This document shows, piece after piece, positions 51,161-59,683 of a stretch of 64,000 nt of DNA (position 1 is its first letter; each line of letters begins with the position of its first letter). The position numbers and the translations under genes are program-made. A model generated the notes under the pieces. The model was not told the DNA's origin and searched no databases. It was given only the letters and a program-made list of their open reading frames with translations. Origin of the DNA: an uncultured Chloracidobacterium sp. (GTDB lineage: Bacteria > Acidobacteriota > Blastocatellia > Pyrinomonadales > Pyrinomonadaceae); NCBI GenBank assembly GCA_936914845.1, contig CAKZGE010000003.1:682001-746000 (forward strand). Direction: 5' to 3'.

Positions 51161-51700
51161 TTACCCGATAAAAAGCTCTTCTTCAACGTAAACACGGTCG
51201 ATCTGCTTTGGCGAAGGAGCAAAAAGCACCTCTAACCCCTTTCGCACACCGGCCATTATTGCGGCGATCTCTCGAGCCGGCTCAACGATCTTTGCTTGCA
51301 CAAAATCGGTGGTGCTCGCCACCTGGTCGTGGGTGCGGTCAATGGTCTGGCTAACCATTTGCACCTTGTCGCGGGCGACAAGTGCGGTTGAATTAACAAT
51401 TGATCGCAGTTCGGCCACTTCGTCCTTGATCAACTCGGTCGATTCGGCCAGATGACGGGTTGCGGTCGAAAGATTTGTCGTAACCTCAGTAAACTGCACG
51501 GAGATCTCTTTGCCCTGAACGCTCATTGCATTGACCTTTGAAATAAGCGGATCCAAGCGCTCCTCAACCCGATGCACCGTGGCTGTTACGCGTCTGACCG
51601 TCACGGCGACCGCAACTAGGGCGATGGCCATTACGATAAAGCAGATCGCGATCACGATGGATGCGATCATCATCCAGAATTGCGGTTCGCTTGCATTCAT
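51161..51700 (-). CDS. membrane protein with coiled-coil tail (DUF948-like)
   Basis: This 179-residue protein has an N-terminal membrane helix (IASIVIAICFIVMAIALVAVAVTV) and a long coiled-coil-like stretch (residues about 35-150: VEERLDPLISKVNAMSVQGKEISVQFTEVTTNLSTATRHLAES). It resembles DUF948/general stress proteins. The YtxH gene lies 3 bases upstream, an arrangement often seen with such proteins. Confidence 0.75.
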   Translation of the reverse strand: MNASEPQFWMMIASIVIAICFIVMAIALVAVAVTVRRVTATVHRVEERLDPLISKVNAMSVQGKEISVQFTEVTTNLSTATRHLAESTELIKDEVAELRSIVNSTALVARDKVQMVSQTIDRTHDQVASTTDFVQAKIVEPAREIAAIMAGVRKGLEVLFAPSPKQIDRVYVEEELFIG

Positions 51701-51703
51701 AAA

Positions 51704-52141
51704 CTAAATCTTGTCCTTGTCATCGACCGGATAGGTCGGACGTCCTTCGGTAATAGATTTTGCTTCGTTACGGCGCTTTTCCGCGATATAGGCATCCTTG
51801 CCGGCTTCTACTGCGGCCGTAAAAGGATTTGCTGAACGGGTAGCGGCTGTTTTAGCGCGATCTGCCAGATCTTCTGCTTTTTCTTGGGCGGTTTGGTAAA
51901 GTTCGCTCGCTTTTTCACGAGACACTTCGTAATAATCGCTCGCCTTTTCCTGTAGATGAGCTGCCGTTTCTTTTCCCTTTTCCAGTCCCTTGCGCGTGGC
52001 ATCAGCAATATCGCCCCGAAGTTCGACACCGGATTTCGGAGCGAAAAGCAGTGCAATGACAGCTCCGATGCCGCCGCCGATGATCAAATAGCTGAGCTTG
52101 GTCGCAACGCTTGCATCATCTCTTTCGTAATTATGTCTCAT
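51704..52141 (-). CDS. YtxH-domain protein
   Basis: This 145-residue protein has the YtxH opening (KLSYLIIGGGIGAVIALLFAPKSGVELRGDIADATRKGLEKG). One membrane helix is followed by an Ala/Lys/Glu-rich helical tail. Members are linked to stress responses in other bacteria; the precise role is unknown. It is cotranscribed with the DUF948-like gene. Confidence 0.87.
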   Translation of the reverse strand: MRHNYERDDASVATKLSYLIIGGGIGAVIALLFAPKSGVELRGDIADATRKGLEKGKETAAHLQEKASDYYEVSREKASELYQTAQEKAEDLADRAKTAATRSANPFTAAVEAGKDAYIAEKRRNEAKSITEGRPTYPVDDKDKI

Positions 52142-52522
52142 TTAATAACCTCCGTCCGCACCTTATTGCGGATCAACATCAATAAATAACTGCTAAGTCT
52201 TTAACTATATCAGACATTTAGCTTTACGGGCAATAAAATTGAGTCGGTACATCTGTCGGTAACCGCTCGAGAGGCTAATTATTAACACAATATAACCAGC
52301 TTCTTGTGTATGCAGAATAACCGACGGCCGATTTCGCGAGTAGATGCGGTTCGGTACTGGGATCGGAAAGGATGTAGATGGACGGTTCATTTTGGACGGA
52401 CAGCATACGACAGGTTCGGTATAGATGCAGGTTCGGAAAGGAATCCTGCCCGCGGTGTGGTGAACTTTGCTCCTATTTTTGTTATTGTAAATGTTTGTCT
52501 TTTTGAAATGACCGGCGTTTTT
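52142..52522. other. gene-free stretch upstream of lepA
   Basis: No credible ORF lies here. It holds the divergent control region of the ytxH-like gene and lepA. An imperfect repeat with GTTCGGTA and TCGGAAAGGA elements recurs around 52349-52374 and 52411-52445; I cannot give it a function. In-frame upstream codons of lepA are not conserved sequence. Confidence 0.4.
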
Positions 52523-54325
52523 ATGGACCAAAACCAGATTAGGAATTTTTCGATCATTGCCCATATCGATCACGGGAAATCGACATTGGCCGACCGCATT
52601 CTGCAGTTGACCGGGGCCGTTTCTGAACGCGATATGGAAGACCAGTTGCTTGACGACATGGACCTTGAGCGCGAACGCGGCATCACCATTAAATCGCACG
52701 CCGTTCGGCTCGATTACAAAGGCCGGGACGGTAAACAATATGTATTGAATTTGATCGATACGCCGGGCCACGTTGATTTTACGTACGAGGTCTCGCGTTC
52801 GCTTTCTGCTTGTGAAGGAGCGTTGCTGGTGGTCGATGCCTCGCAGGGAGTAGAGGCTCAAACGCTGGCGAACACCTATCTTGCCATCGAAAACGATCTG
52901 GAATTAGTGCCCGTGCTGAACAAGATCGATCTGCCGTCGGCCGAACCAGAGCGCATAAAAGAACAGATCGAGAACATAATTGGCCTTGATACCAGCGATG
53001 CGGTGCTTGCCTCGGCAAAGACCGGTATCGGTGTCGAAGATATTGTCGAATCGATCATCGCTAAGGTGCCGCCGCCCAAGGGAGATGAGAATGCTCCATT
53101 CAAGGCGTTGATATTCGACAGTTGGTACGACAGCTACCGCGGCGTTATCGTGCTTTTTCGTGTGATCGACGGAAAGATCAAAAAGGGTACGAAGATCAAA
53201 TTTTTCAACACCGGCCGCGAATATTTGGTTGAAACTATCGGGGTGAACCGGCCGCGACCGACCCCGATCGCCGAACTTGGGCCCGGCGAGGTCGGATTTC
53301 TGACGGCCTCTATCAAAACGGTTGCCGATGTTCAGATCGGCGATACGATAACGGAGGCTGCTAATCAGACAAAAGAGCCGTTTCCGGGGTTTCAGGAAGT
53401 GAAACCGATGGTTTTTGCGGGCCTTTACCCGACGGATTCGGCACAATACGAAGACCTTCGCGATGCGATGGATAAGCTGCGGCTCAACGACGCTTCGTTC
53501 TTTTACGAACCGGAAAGTTCGACCGCTTTGGGCTTTGGTTTCCGGTGCGGGTTTTTGGGCCTGCTACACATGGAGATCATTCAGGAACGGCTTGAGCGTG
53601 AATTCAACCTAGACCTGATAACGACCGCTCCCGGTGTGCGATACCGGGTTACGACAACCGACGGCATTGTGCAGCAGATCGATTCGCCGGCTCAAATGCC
53701 CGAAGCAGGCCGCATTTCAAAGATCGAAGAACCATTTATCGAAGCGACCATTTTGACGAGCGATTCGTATCTTGGGGGAATTTTACCGTTGCTTGATGAA
53801 AAACGGGGCGTTCAGAAAAAATTCGAATATGTCACAAAAGATCGTGTGATGCTGGTCTATGAGCTTCCGCTGAATGAGATCGTGCTCGATTTTTACGATC
53901 GTTTAAAAAGCGTTTCGCGGGGCTATGCGTCGTTGGACTACCATCTTTCAGGCTATCGCGAAAGCAAATTGGTGAAACTGGACATTTTGGTTGCGGGCGA
54001 ATCGGTCGATGCTCTTTCGCTTATCATGCATAGCGACACGGCGGCCGCCAAAGGCCGTTTGCTGACGGCGAAAATGAAGGAATTGATACCCCGGCAGCTT
54101 TTCGAGGTCCCTATCCAGGCGGCCATCGGAAACAAGGTCATCGCTCGCGAAACGGTCAAATCAATGGGCAAGAATGTGATCGCAAAGTGCTACGGGGGCG
54201 ATATCTCGCGTAAACGCAAGCTTTTGGAAAAACAGAAAGAAGGCAAAAAGCGGATGAAAAAGGTCGGCCGTGTCGAAATACCGCAAGAAGCTTTCCTCGC
54301 CGTGCTGAAAGTGAACGAATCGTAG
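52523..54325 (+). CDS. lepA: elongation factor 4 (LepA)
   Basis: This 600-residue translational GTPase starts at the ATG at 52523 (an in-frame ATG at 52508 would add five). It has NFSIIAHIDHGKSTLADRI (G1 loop), ERERGITIKSHAV (switch), DTPGHVDF (G3), NKIDL (G4) and the LepA-specific C-terminal domain (YHLSGYRESKLVKLDILVAGESVDALSLIMHSD) with the end VKVNES. It acts on ribosomes. The last 55 bases before the end are repeated exactly downstream at 55893-55947, and the true terminator lies after that copy. The 3' end therefore appears to have been replaced by an insertion. Confidence 0.96.
   Translation: MDQNQIRNFSIIAHIDHGKSTLADRILQLTGAVSERDMEDQLLDDMDLERERGITIKSHAVRLDYKGRDGKQYVLNLIDTPGHVDFTYEVSRSLSACEGALLVVDASQGVEAQTLANTYLAIENDLELVPVLNKIDLPSAEPERIKEQIENIIGLDTSDAVLASAKTGIGVEDIVESIIAKVPPPKGDENAPFKALIFDSWYDSYRGVIVLFRVIDGKIKKGTKIKFFNTGREYLVETIGVNRPRPTPIAELGPGEVGFLTASIKTVADVQIGDTITEAANQTKEPFPGFQEVKPMVFAGLYPTDSAQYEDLRDAMDKLRLNDASFFYEPESSTALGFGFRCGFLGLLHMEIIQERLEREFNLDLITTAPGVRYRVTTTDGIVQQIDSPAQMPEAGRISKIEEPFIEATILTSDSYLGGILPLLDEKRGVQKKFEYVTKDRVMLVYELPLNEIVLDFYDRLKSVSRGYASLDYHLSGYRESKLVKLDILVAGESVDALSLIMHSDTAAAKGRLLTAKMKELIPRQLFEVPIQAAIGNKVIARETVKSMGKNVIAKCYGGDISRKRKLLEKQKEGKKRMKKVGRVEIPQEAFLAVLKVNES
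54265..54319 (+). repeat. 55-bp direct repeat, left copy (inside lepA 3' end)
   Basis: It runs from CGGCCGTG to GTGAACGAA and is identical, base for base, to 55893-55947. This copy continues as TCG TAG; the other continues as AGC TAA. Both spell Ser-stop, so the coding end of lepA is preserved in either form. Confidence 0.95.
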
Positions 54326-54332
54326 GTAAAAT

Positions 54333-55721
54333 ATGAACCTCGAGACATTAACTGGCTTAGTTTCTAAGGGCGAAGCAGATCAAATAGAATTTAAGGCCAC
54401 AACAGGTCAGCGCAGTAAGGCAGCTAAGACAGTTTGCGGAATGCTGAACGGAACAGGTGGCTTTGTGATTTTTGGAGTTTCTGACCAAGGAGAAATAAGA
54501 GGCCAAGATTGCTCAACGAGTACGTACGAGGATATATCAAATGAGCTTAGTAAAATAGAGCCGCCAGCTTTCCCCGATGTTGAAACCATACCTCTTGATA
54601 CAGGTAAAACCGTAATGGTTTTACGTGTTAATAGTGGAGGAGGTCCATATACGTATGATGGGCGACCTTTCATGAGACAGGGGCCGATAACAGCACCTAT
54701 GCCGCGTCCACGATATGAGCGGCTATTGTTGGAACGAATGCATGGTTCTAATAGGTGGGAGAATCAACCGGCTAAGGACCTAAGTATTAGTGACCTAGAT
54801 TCAAAAGAGATCGTTCTTACCGTTGAAGAGGCAATAAGACGTGGTCGAATAGAAGACCCAAATACACGGGATATAACCGAGCTTTTGAATGGGCTTGGCT
54901 TAATCCAAGATGAGAACCTATTAAACGCTGCCGTGGTTCTTTTTTCAAGAGCGGAAAACCTTATGTCTCGCTATCCGCAATGTTTGTTGCGAATGGCAAG
55001 GTTTCGTGGAAATAATATCACCGATTTTCTGGATAATCGTCAAGAACCAGGGCATGCTTTTGATCTGTTACGGAGAGCTCAAAGATTTTTGCGTGACCAT
55101 TTACCAGTTGCTGGAAGAATAGTGCCGAATCTCTTCGAGAGAATTGACGACCCTCTTTATCCGCTTGCCGCCTTACGTGAAGCTCTTGCAAATGCGTTTT
55201 GCCACAGAGATTATTCTATTGCAGGCGGTGCGGTTAGTATTGCCATTTTTGATGACAGGCTTGAGATCTCAAGTTCCGGGATCTTGCCATTTGATCTTAC
55301 CCCGGAGGATCTAACGCGCCCTCATCGTTCGCGTCCGTGGAACCCAATAATCGCTCAGACATTTTATCGCCGCGGGATTACAGAACAATGGGGCAGGGGG
55401 ACTATTAAAATGATGGAGCTTACAAGTGAAGCCGGGTTAGTTGCCCCCGAGTTTGAAGTTAAGGGCGGAGAGGTCATTGTGCGGTTTTTACCTCAAACTT
55501 ATGTTGCTCCGACTCGCATTAGCCGCAATCTCAGCGAGTTACAGCAAAATCTATTGACAGTGTTGTCAAAGACAAGTCCGGCTTCACTTAGTCATATAAG
55601 GGCACATCTGTCTTCGGATTATCCAAAACGTACTATCCAAGATAATTTGCGAGTATTAAAAATTTACGAATTGATTGAGTCTTCGGGCCACGGAGCCGGG
55701 GCTCGTTGGAGATTAAAGTAG
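54333..55721 (+). CDS. AlbA_2 (Schlafen-type) ATP-binding HTH protein
   Basis: This 462-residue protein of the COG2865 type has an N-terminal AlbA_2 domain (about 1-125, EADQIEFKATTGQ, MLNGTGGFVIFGVSD, RPFMRQGPIT). A central HATPase_c_4-like domain follows (about 270-380, LREALANAFCHRDYSIAGGAVSIAIFDDRLEISSSGILP, then EQWGRGTIKMM), and a C-terminal winged helix (ILRVLKIYELIESSGHGAGARWRL) ends it. Relatives are called RecG-like or Schlafen-like regulators and are common on mobile DNA; some are linked to defence. Codons are A+T richer than its neighbours. It starts 7 bases after the lepA stop. Confidence 0.88.
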   Translation: MNLETLTGLVSKGEADQIEFKATTGQRSKAAKTVCGMLNGTGGFVIFGVSDQGEIRGQDCSTSTYEDISNELSKIEPPAFPDVETIPLDTGKTVMVLRVNSGGGPYTYDGRPFMRQGPITAPMPRPRYERLLLERMHGSNRWENQPAKDLSISDLDSKEIVLTVEEAIRRGRIEDPNTRDITELLNGLGLIQDENLLNAAVVLFSRAENLMSRYPQCLLRMARFRGNNITDFLDNRQEPGHAFDLLRRAQRFLRDHLPVAGRIVPNLFERIDDPLYPLAALREALANAFCHRDYSIAGGAVSIAIFDDRLEISSSGILPFDLTPEDLTRPHRSRPWNPIIAQTFYRRGITEQWGRGTIKMMELTSEAGLVAPEFEVKGGEVIVRFLPQTYVAPTRISRNLSELQQNLLTVLSKTSPASLSHIRAHLSSDYPKRTIQDNLRVLKIYELIESSGHGAGARWRLK

Positions 55722-55723
55722 AT

Positions 55724-55759
55724 AATTGCACGTTGCTACGTGCAATTACACGTGTAATT
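55724..55759. repeat. palindromes at the tail of the insert
   Basis: AATTGCACG (55724-55732) pairs with CGTGCAATT (55739-55747) around TTGCTA. AATTACACGTGTAATT (55744-55759) is a perfect 16-bp palindrome overlapping it. They start right after the AlbA_2 stop codon. Confidence 0.8.
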
Positions 55760-55835
55760 CAAAAGCTGAAGCCTTTTGGCGATATAAATCCTTGAGTGTC
55801 AATATCTTACAGGAAATGCTTATGACCAGCCGCGA

Positions 55836-55857
55836 CGTGCAATTAACACGTGCAATT
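55836..55857. repeat. tandem CGTGCAATT repeats
   Basis: CGTGCAATT occurs at 55836-55844 and again at 55849-55857, 13 bp apart, followed by a T run. The same 9-mer occurs at 55739 and inverted at 55724. This may be an iteron-like protein-binding array or part of a terminator. Confidence 0.75.
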
Positions 55858-55892
55858 ATTTTTTAGTTGCAAAGCAAAGAGCAGAAAGTCGC

Positions 55893-55947
55893 CGGCCGTG
55901 TCGAAATACCGCAAGAAGCTTTCCTCGCCGTGCTGAAAGTGAACGAA
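55893..55947 (+). repeat. 55-bp direct repeat, right copy (orphan lepA 3' end)
   Basis: It is an exact copy of 54265-54319, followed by AGC TAA, encoding the same final residues (NES-stop) as lepA. The upstream reading frame does not belong to a gene here. It is the leftover original lepA end. Confidence 0.95.
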
Positions 55948-55972
55948 AGCTAAGCTCGGCCGGTGTTTGAAC

Positions 55973-56012
55973 AAAAAGCCCGAAGATCAGAATTCAGACC
56001 TTCAGGCTTTTT
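55973..56012. terminator. bidirectional terminator (original lepA end)
   Basis: AAAAAGCCCGAAG pairs with CTTCAGGCTTTTT (one wobble) around a 14-base loop. T runs lie on both strands, serving the lepA side (+) and the M13 peptidase (-). Confidence 0.88.
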
Positions 56013-56022
56013 AGATCTGAAA

Positions 56023-58041
56023 TTACCACAGGCGGCAAGCGTTTTCGCGCACCATTGGCTGGCCTTGTTTACAACCGAACGCCTTGGCGAACTGCGGCAT
56101 ATTTGAAAGCGGCCCGTTCACACGCCAACGCGGCAGCGAGTGGGTATTGGTCTTGACCTGCAGCCGTTCGGCTTCGGGCGTATATTTCCCGGCCCAAACC
56201 TGGGCCCATCCTAAAAAGAAGCGCTGTTCGGGTGTAAATCCATCGATTTCGGCCGGCCGCGGTTTTCCTTCGAGCGAACGCATAAATGCATCGTAAGCTA
56301 CCGTCAGCCCGGCAAAATCGCCTATATTTTCACCGAGTGTGAGTTTTCCATCGATGAACAAACCGGGCTGAACCTCGTATTTATTGAATTGGTCAACAAT
56401 ACAGGATGCCCGCTCTTCAAATTTCGCACGGTCTTCGGCTGTCCACCACATCTTCAAATTGCCCGCCGCATCAAATTTGCTTCCCGAATCATCGAACCCG
56501 TGGGTGATCTCGTGGCCAATGACGCCGCCGATCGCCCCATAATTGATCGCGTCATCCGCATCTGCATTAAAGAACGGAGGCTGGAGAATGCCCGCCGGAA
56601 ATGTGATCTCGTTGTTAACCGCGCTGTATGAAGCGTTAACCGTGGGTGGGGTAAAGAACCAACGTGTGCGGTCAACCGGTTTGCCGACGTCCAATATGCT
56701 GCGTGCGGTCTGGAATTTTCGCGCACGTGTAAGATTTTCAGCATAGGCCTTGCGAGAGATATCGAGGCCCTTGTACCGGCGAAGCACCTCGGGATATCCG
56801 ATCTTCCGTTTGAAAGTAGAAAGTTTTGCCTGGGCCTGTTCTCTGGTTTCGGGCCCCATCCATTCGAGGCCGTTGATGCGGGTGCGCATTGCGGCATAGA
56901 GATTGTCGATCAGCTCATCCATACGGGCTTTTGATCCCGGGCTGAAGGTTTGTTTGACGAATTCCATGCCGAGGGCTTCGCCGAGTGTGCGGTCGGCGGA
57001 TTGAACACAGGTCTTCCAACGCGGCTGCCGCTCTTTTGCACCGCTGAGATACCTTCCAAAAAAGTCGAAATTCTCGTCGGCGAAAGGTGCGGAAAGCGAA
57101 GGTGCGGCTGTGTTAAGTGTCATCCATTTGAGGTAGATGCGCCACTGTTCCAGCGGAACATCTTTCATCATCGCGTCGGCCTCTTTAAAGAATTGCGGCT
57201 GGGCCAGATTCACGTTCGCCTGCATCGGAATACCGCGGATCGACATATAGTCTTTCCAAGAAAAACCGGGTGTGATCTCTTGAGCGGCGGCAAATGTGAT
57301 CTTGTTATAGCGGTTGTCAGGGTTGCGGAGTTCGACCGACCCAAGCGAAGCTTTTGCGAGCCGGGTTTGCATGTCCATTACGATCCTGGCATTTGCCGAA
57401 GCCGTTTCGGCCGACTCGCCTAAAAGTTTGAACATATTTGTCATATGGGCGAGGAATTTGGCGCGGGTCTCGACATAGTTTGCATCGTCTTTAATGTAAT
57501 AGTCGCGATTTGGCAATGTGAGACCGCCTTGGCCGGCATTCAAAATGACCATGTTTGAATCTTTCAGGTCAGGACCGGGTGCGAAAGCGAAAATGGCGGG
57601 CGATCCGGCAGCGTGCAGAATAGCGATCTGTCGCTGCAGACCCGCGGCGTCCTTTATCTTATCTATAGAATGGAAGGCGTCCTTAAGCGGTTTGATCCCG
57701 GCTTTGTTGATCGCGGCCTCGTCCATACAAGCGGAGTAAAAATCGCCGATCAGCTGTTGGTCGGATCCGCGAGGATGTTTACCTCGGGCCGCTTCTTCCA
57801 ATATCTTGCGCAACGCAGCATTATTATTGTCACCGAGAATATTAAAGGTGCCCCATCGCGATTCCGTCGCGGGTATCTGTGTGCTTTTCAGCCATTCACC
57901 ATTGGCGTATTCGAAAAAGTCGCTGCACGCATCGACGCCCTTGTCCATACGAGTGGTATCAAACCCTTTATTCTGAGCGTTTGCCGTTATAGGTGCGAGC
58001 ATTCCGGCAAGGCAGAAGGCCAGGAAAAAAAGTCTTTTCAT
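56023..58041 (-). CDS. M13-family zinc metallopeptidase (neprilysin/PepO-like)
   Basis: This 672-residue protein has a signal peptide (FLAFCLAGMLAPITANAQ). It has the zinc motif H510-E-I-T-H514 (VIGHEITHGFDDSG), the third ligand region (GENIGDFAGLTVAYDAF) and the substrate motif NASYSAVNNEITFPAGILQPPFF. These enzymes cleave small peptides in the periplasm or outside. A clear AGGAG precedes the start. It follows a bidirectional terminator. Confidence 0.95.
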   Translation of the reverse strand: MKRLFFLAFCLAGMLAPITANAQNKGFDTTRMDKGVDACSDFFEYANGEWLKSTQIPATESRWGTFNILGDNNNAALRKILEEAARGKHPRGSDQQLIGDFYSACMDEAAINKAGIKPLKDAFHSIDKIKDAAGLQRQIAILHAAGSPAIFAFAPGPDLKDSNMVILNAGQGGLTLPNRDYYIKDDANYVETRAKFLAHMTNMFKLLGESAETASANARIVMDMQTRLAKASLGSVELRNPDNRYNKITFAAAQEITPGFSWKDYMSIRGIPMQANVNLAQPQFFKEADAMMKDVPLEQWRIYLKWMTLNTAAPSLSAPFADENFDFFGRYLSGAKERQPRWKTCVQSADRTLGEALGMEFVKQTFSPGSKARMDELIDNLYAAMRTRINGLEWMGPETREQAQAKLSTFKRKIGYPEVLRRYKGLDISRKAYAENLTRARKFQTARSILDVGKPVDRTRWFFTPPTVNASYSAVNNEITFPAGILQPPFFNADADDAINYGAIGGVIGHEITHGFDDSGSKFDAAGNLKMWWTAEDRAKFEERASCIVDQFNKYEVQPGLFIDGKLTLGENIGDFAGLTVAYDAFMRSLEGKPRPAEIDGFTPEQRFFLGWAQVWAGKYTPEAERLQVKTNTHSLPRWRVNGPLSNMPQFAKAFGCKQGQPMVRENACRLW

Positions 58042-58104
58042 TAGCTAAAAATTCTCCTTTTGAGCAGGTGTTATTGATATTTTACGCGAAATGCCGAGAA
58101 GAGT

Positions 58105-58851
58105 TCATTCGATCGGGCGAAAATTGGACACGACCGATTCGTGCAGCCGGCGGGCCAGTTCTTTGCGGTCGGCATCCAAGATCGGTTCATCGCCGAAAGT
58201 CACCGTTGCCGTAAACCCTTTGAGTGTGAAAAGACGCCGTAGATGGGCCATAAAGCTTATTTCTTCCCACCAAACGACCACCTTGCTGGCTGGAGGGTCG
58301 CCCGGAAAGGTTTCGTAATGCAGCGTAGCGCTCGAAACAGGAATGCCGCTTGCGGCCGGAAATTGAAGGAACGAGGAATTGAAAGGCAGAACGGACGAGC
58401 CGTTTCCGATCTTGCCTTCCGCAAAAACGACCACACCTTCGCCGGCTTCGAGGCGCTTGGTTATTTGCTCGCCCGCCCGCGGTATGTCACGTCGGTTGTT
58501 GCGGTCGATGAAGATAATGCCCATGTCGCGGATGATCTTGCCGGCCACCGGCCACGACTCCACTTCGCTTTTAGCAACAAAAATGCCGTTTGCTGCTATT
58601 CGCAGCACGGGAACGTCGATATAGCCGAGATGGTTTGAAACGAGAAAGAAAGGAGCGGCGGGCGGTGTGCCGACGATGTTCAACCGTACGTTAGCCAACC
58701 GCAGCAGCATTGCAGACCACGTGCGAAAAGCGATCTGCCGCCAATACAGTTTATTCGGTATGATCGGCCGAAGTATCCAAAAAAATGAATAAAGAGCGAG
58801 CGTACCTACTACGAAAGCAGCTATTTTCAAATAAGAGATCAGTTGTCGCAT
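58105..58851 (-). CDS. 1-acyl-sn-glycerol-3-phosphate acyltransferase-like (PlsC family)
   Basis: This 248-residue protein has an N-terminal membrane segment and the acyltransferase motifs: N-H-x4-D in SNHLGYIDVPVL (catalytic His/Asp), GIIFIDRNNRRDIPRAGEQITKRLEAGEGVVVFAEGK and the SGIPVSSATLHYE segment. It would transfer an acyl chain to lysophosphatidate or a related acceptor. The TonB-like gene lies upstream on the same strand. Confidence 0.9.
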   Translation of the reverse strand: MRQLISYLKIAAFVVGTLALYSFFWILRPIIPNKLYWRQIAFRTWSAMLLRLANVRLNIVGTPPAAPFFLVSNHLGYIDVPVLRIAANGIFVAKSEVESWPVAGKIIRDMGIIFIDRNNRRDIPRAGEQITKRLEAGEGVVVFAEGKIGNGSSVLPFNSSFLQFPAASGIPVSSATLHYETFPGDPPASKVVVWWEEISFMAHLRRLFTLKGFTATVTFGDEPILDADRKELARRLHESVVSNFRPIE

Positions 58852-58867
58852 TGATGCCGAGGGCCGT

Positions 58868-59683
58868 CTAACGTTCTTTATCTATCTTTGTAAAATTGTA
58901 GCGTAGCAGAACCCGCATGGGCAAAGTTCTGCCGCCGCGTTCTGCGGCCCGCCAATTCATTTCTCGAATAGCCGTCAAAACCGCTTCATCTAAACCAAAT
59001 CCGGCCCATCTTTGAATGTCGGCAGAAACAATGCGTCCATCGGTGTCGATATTGACGGCGACATCGACCGTTGCTTTGATGCCGTAAAGATAGGCGGTAT
59101 CCGTGTATCGCGGTTTGACACGCTTGAAAGGCATTGGGGGGCGAAAACTCTTTTCAGTATTTTCCTGCGGCACATCGGGGAAGTCCTGCGGTTCGGCGGG
59201 CGGAGAACCGTTTACCGATCCGGCAAGCTGCGACGTCTCGATCTTTTTCCGAAGCAGTTCCTGGGCGGATCCCGGTGTCGGGCCCTCCGCAGAAAAAAGC
59301 TGCCAAGCATACATCCGGCCGCTGCGCGAACTTACGATAAAAATGGCAGCCCATGCTTCGAAATAACCATCTTTTTCCAAAGAGGTCCGTCGTGGTGTTT
59401 CGGCTTGGACCAAGATAAATTTTTCGCATCCGACGACGCTTCCGACAAGGCGAGCTTCGCCGCGCTCCATATTGAACGGATTTGAAAGCTCGGCCGAGCG
59501 AAACGCGCTGTCCGTCATTGAGGCATCGAGGACGCGAAATCTATCGCTGATCGCCGTGCGGACAGCGGTTGCGGCATTTTCGGCCGCCGGTGAAGATGCT
59601 GGTGAAATTACGGCGATCCTTTGTCCGGCCGCAGAGACCGCAAGCAATGTGGAAACAAAAATGATGGAAAAAAGGTTCCTCAT
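58868..59683 (-). CDS. secreted TonB C-terminal-domain protein
   Basis: This 271-residue protein has a signal peptide (FSIIFVSTLLAVSAAGQ). A middle domain of unknown type follows, then a TonB C-terminal domain (about 180-270: RVKPRYTDTAYLYGIKATVDVAVNIDTDGRIVSADIQRWAGFGLDEAVLTAIREMNWRAAERGG). Classic TonB has a membrane anchor and Pro-rich arm; this one is a secreted variant common in Acidobacteriota-like genomes. Its start overlaps the HD gene stop by four bases. Confidence 0.85.
   Translation of the reverse strand: MRNLFSIIFVSTLLAVSAAGQRIAVISPASSPAAENAATAVRTAISDRFRVLDASMTDSAFRSAELSNPFNMERGEARLVGSVVGCEKFILVQAETPRRTSLEKDGYFEAWAAIFIVSSRSGRMYAWQLFSAEGPTPGSAQELLRKKIETSQLAGSVNGSPPAEPQDFPDVPQENTEKSFRPPMPFKRVKPRYTDTAYLYGIKATVDVAVNIDTDGRIVSADIQRWAGFGLDEAVLTAIREMNWRAAERGGRTLPMRVLLRYNFTKIDKER

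Larger units (their letters stand above)
54320..55892. mobile_element. putative lepA-targeted insertion carrying an AlbA_2 gene
   Basis: The stretch between the two exact 55-bp copies carries one gene (54333-55721) and a tail of palindromic CGTGCAATT repeats. Copy 2 is followed by the lepA-type terminator (55973-56012), so copy 2 looks like the original gene end and the rest an insertion that rebuilt it. No integrase or transposase gene is present. Its coding gene is visibly more A+T rich than lepA and uses different codons. Confidence 0.7.

Noticed and set aside
52304..52522. Long N-terminal extension of LepA
   Set aside because: The added residues are not LepA-like; the conserved start is near 52523, as in the family.
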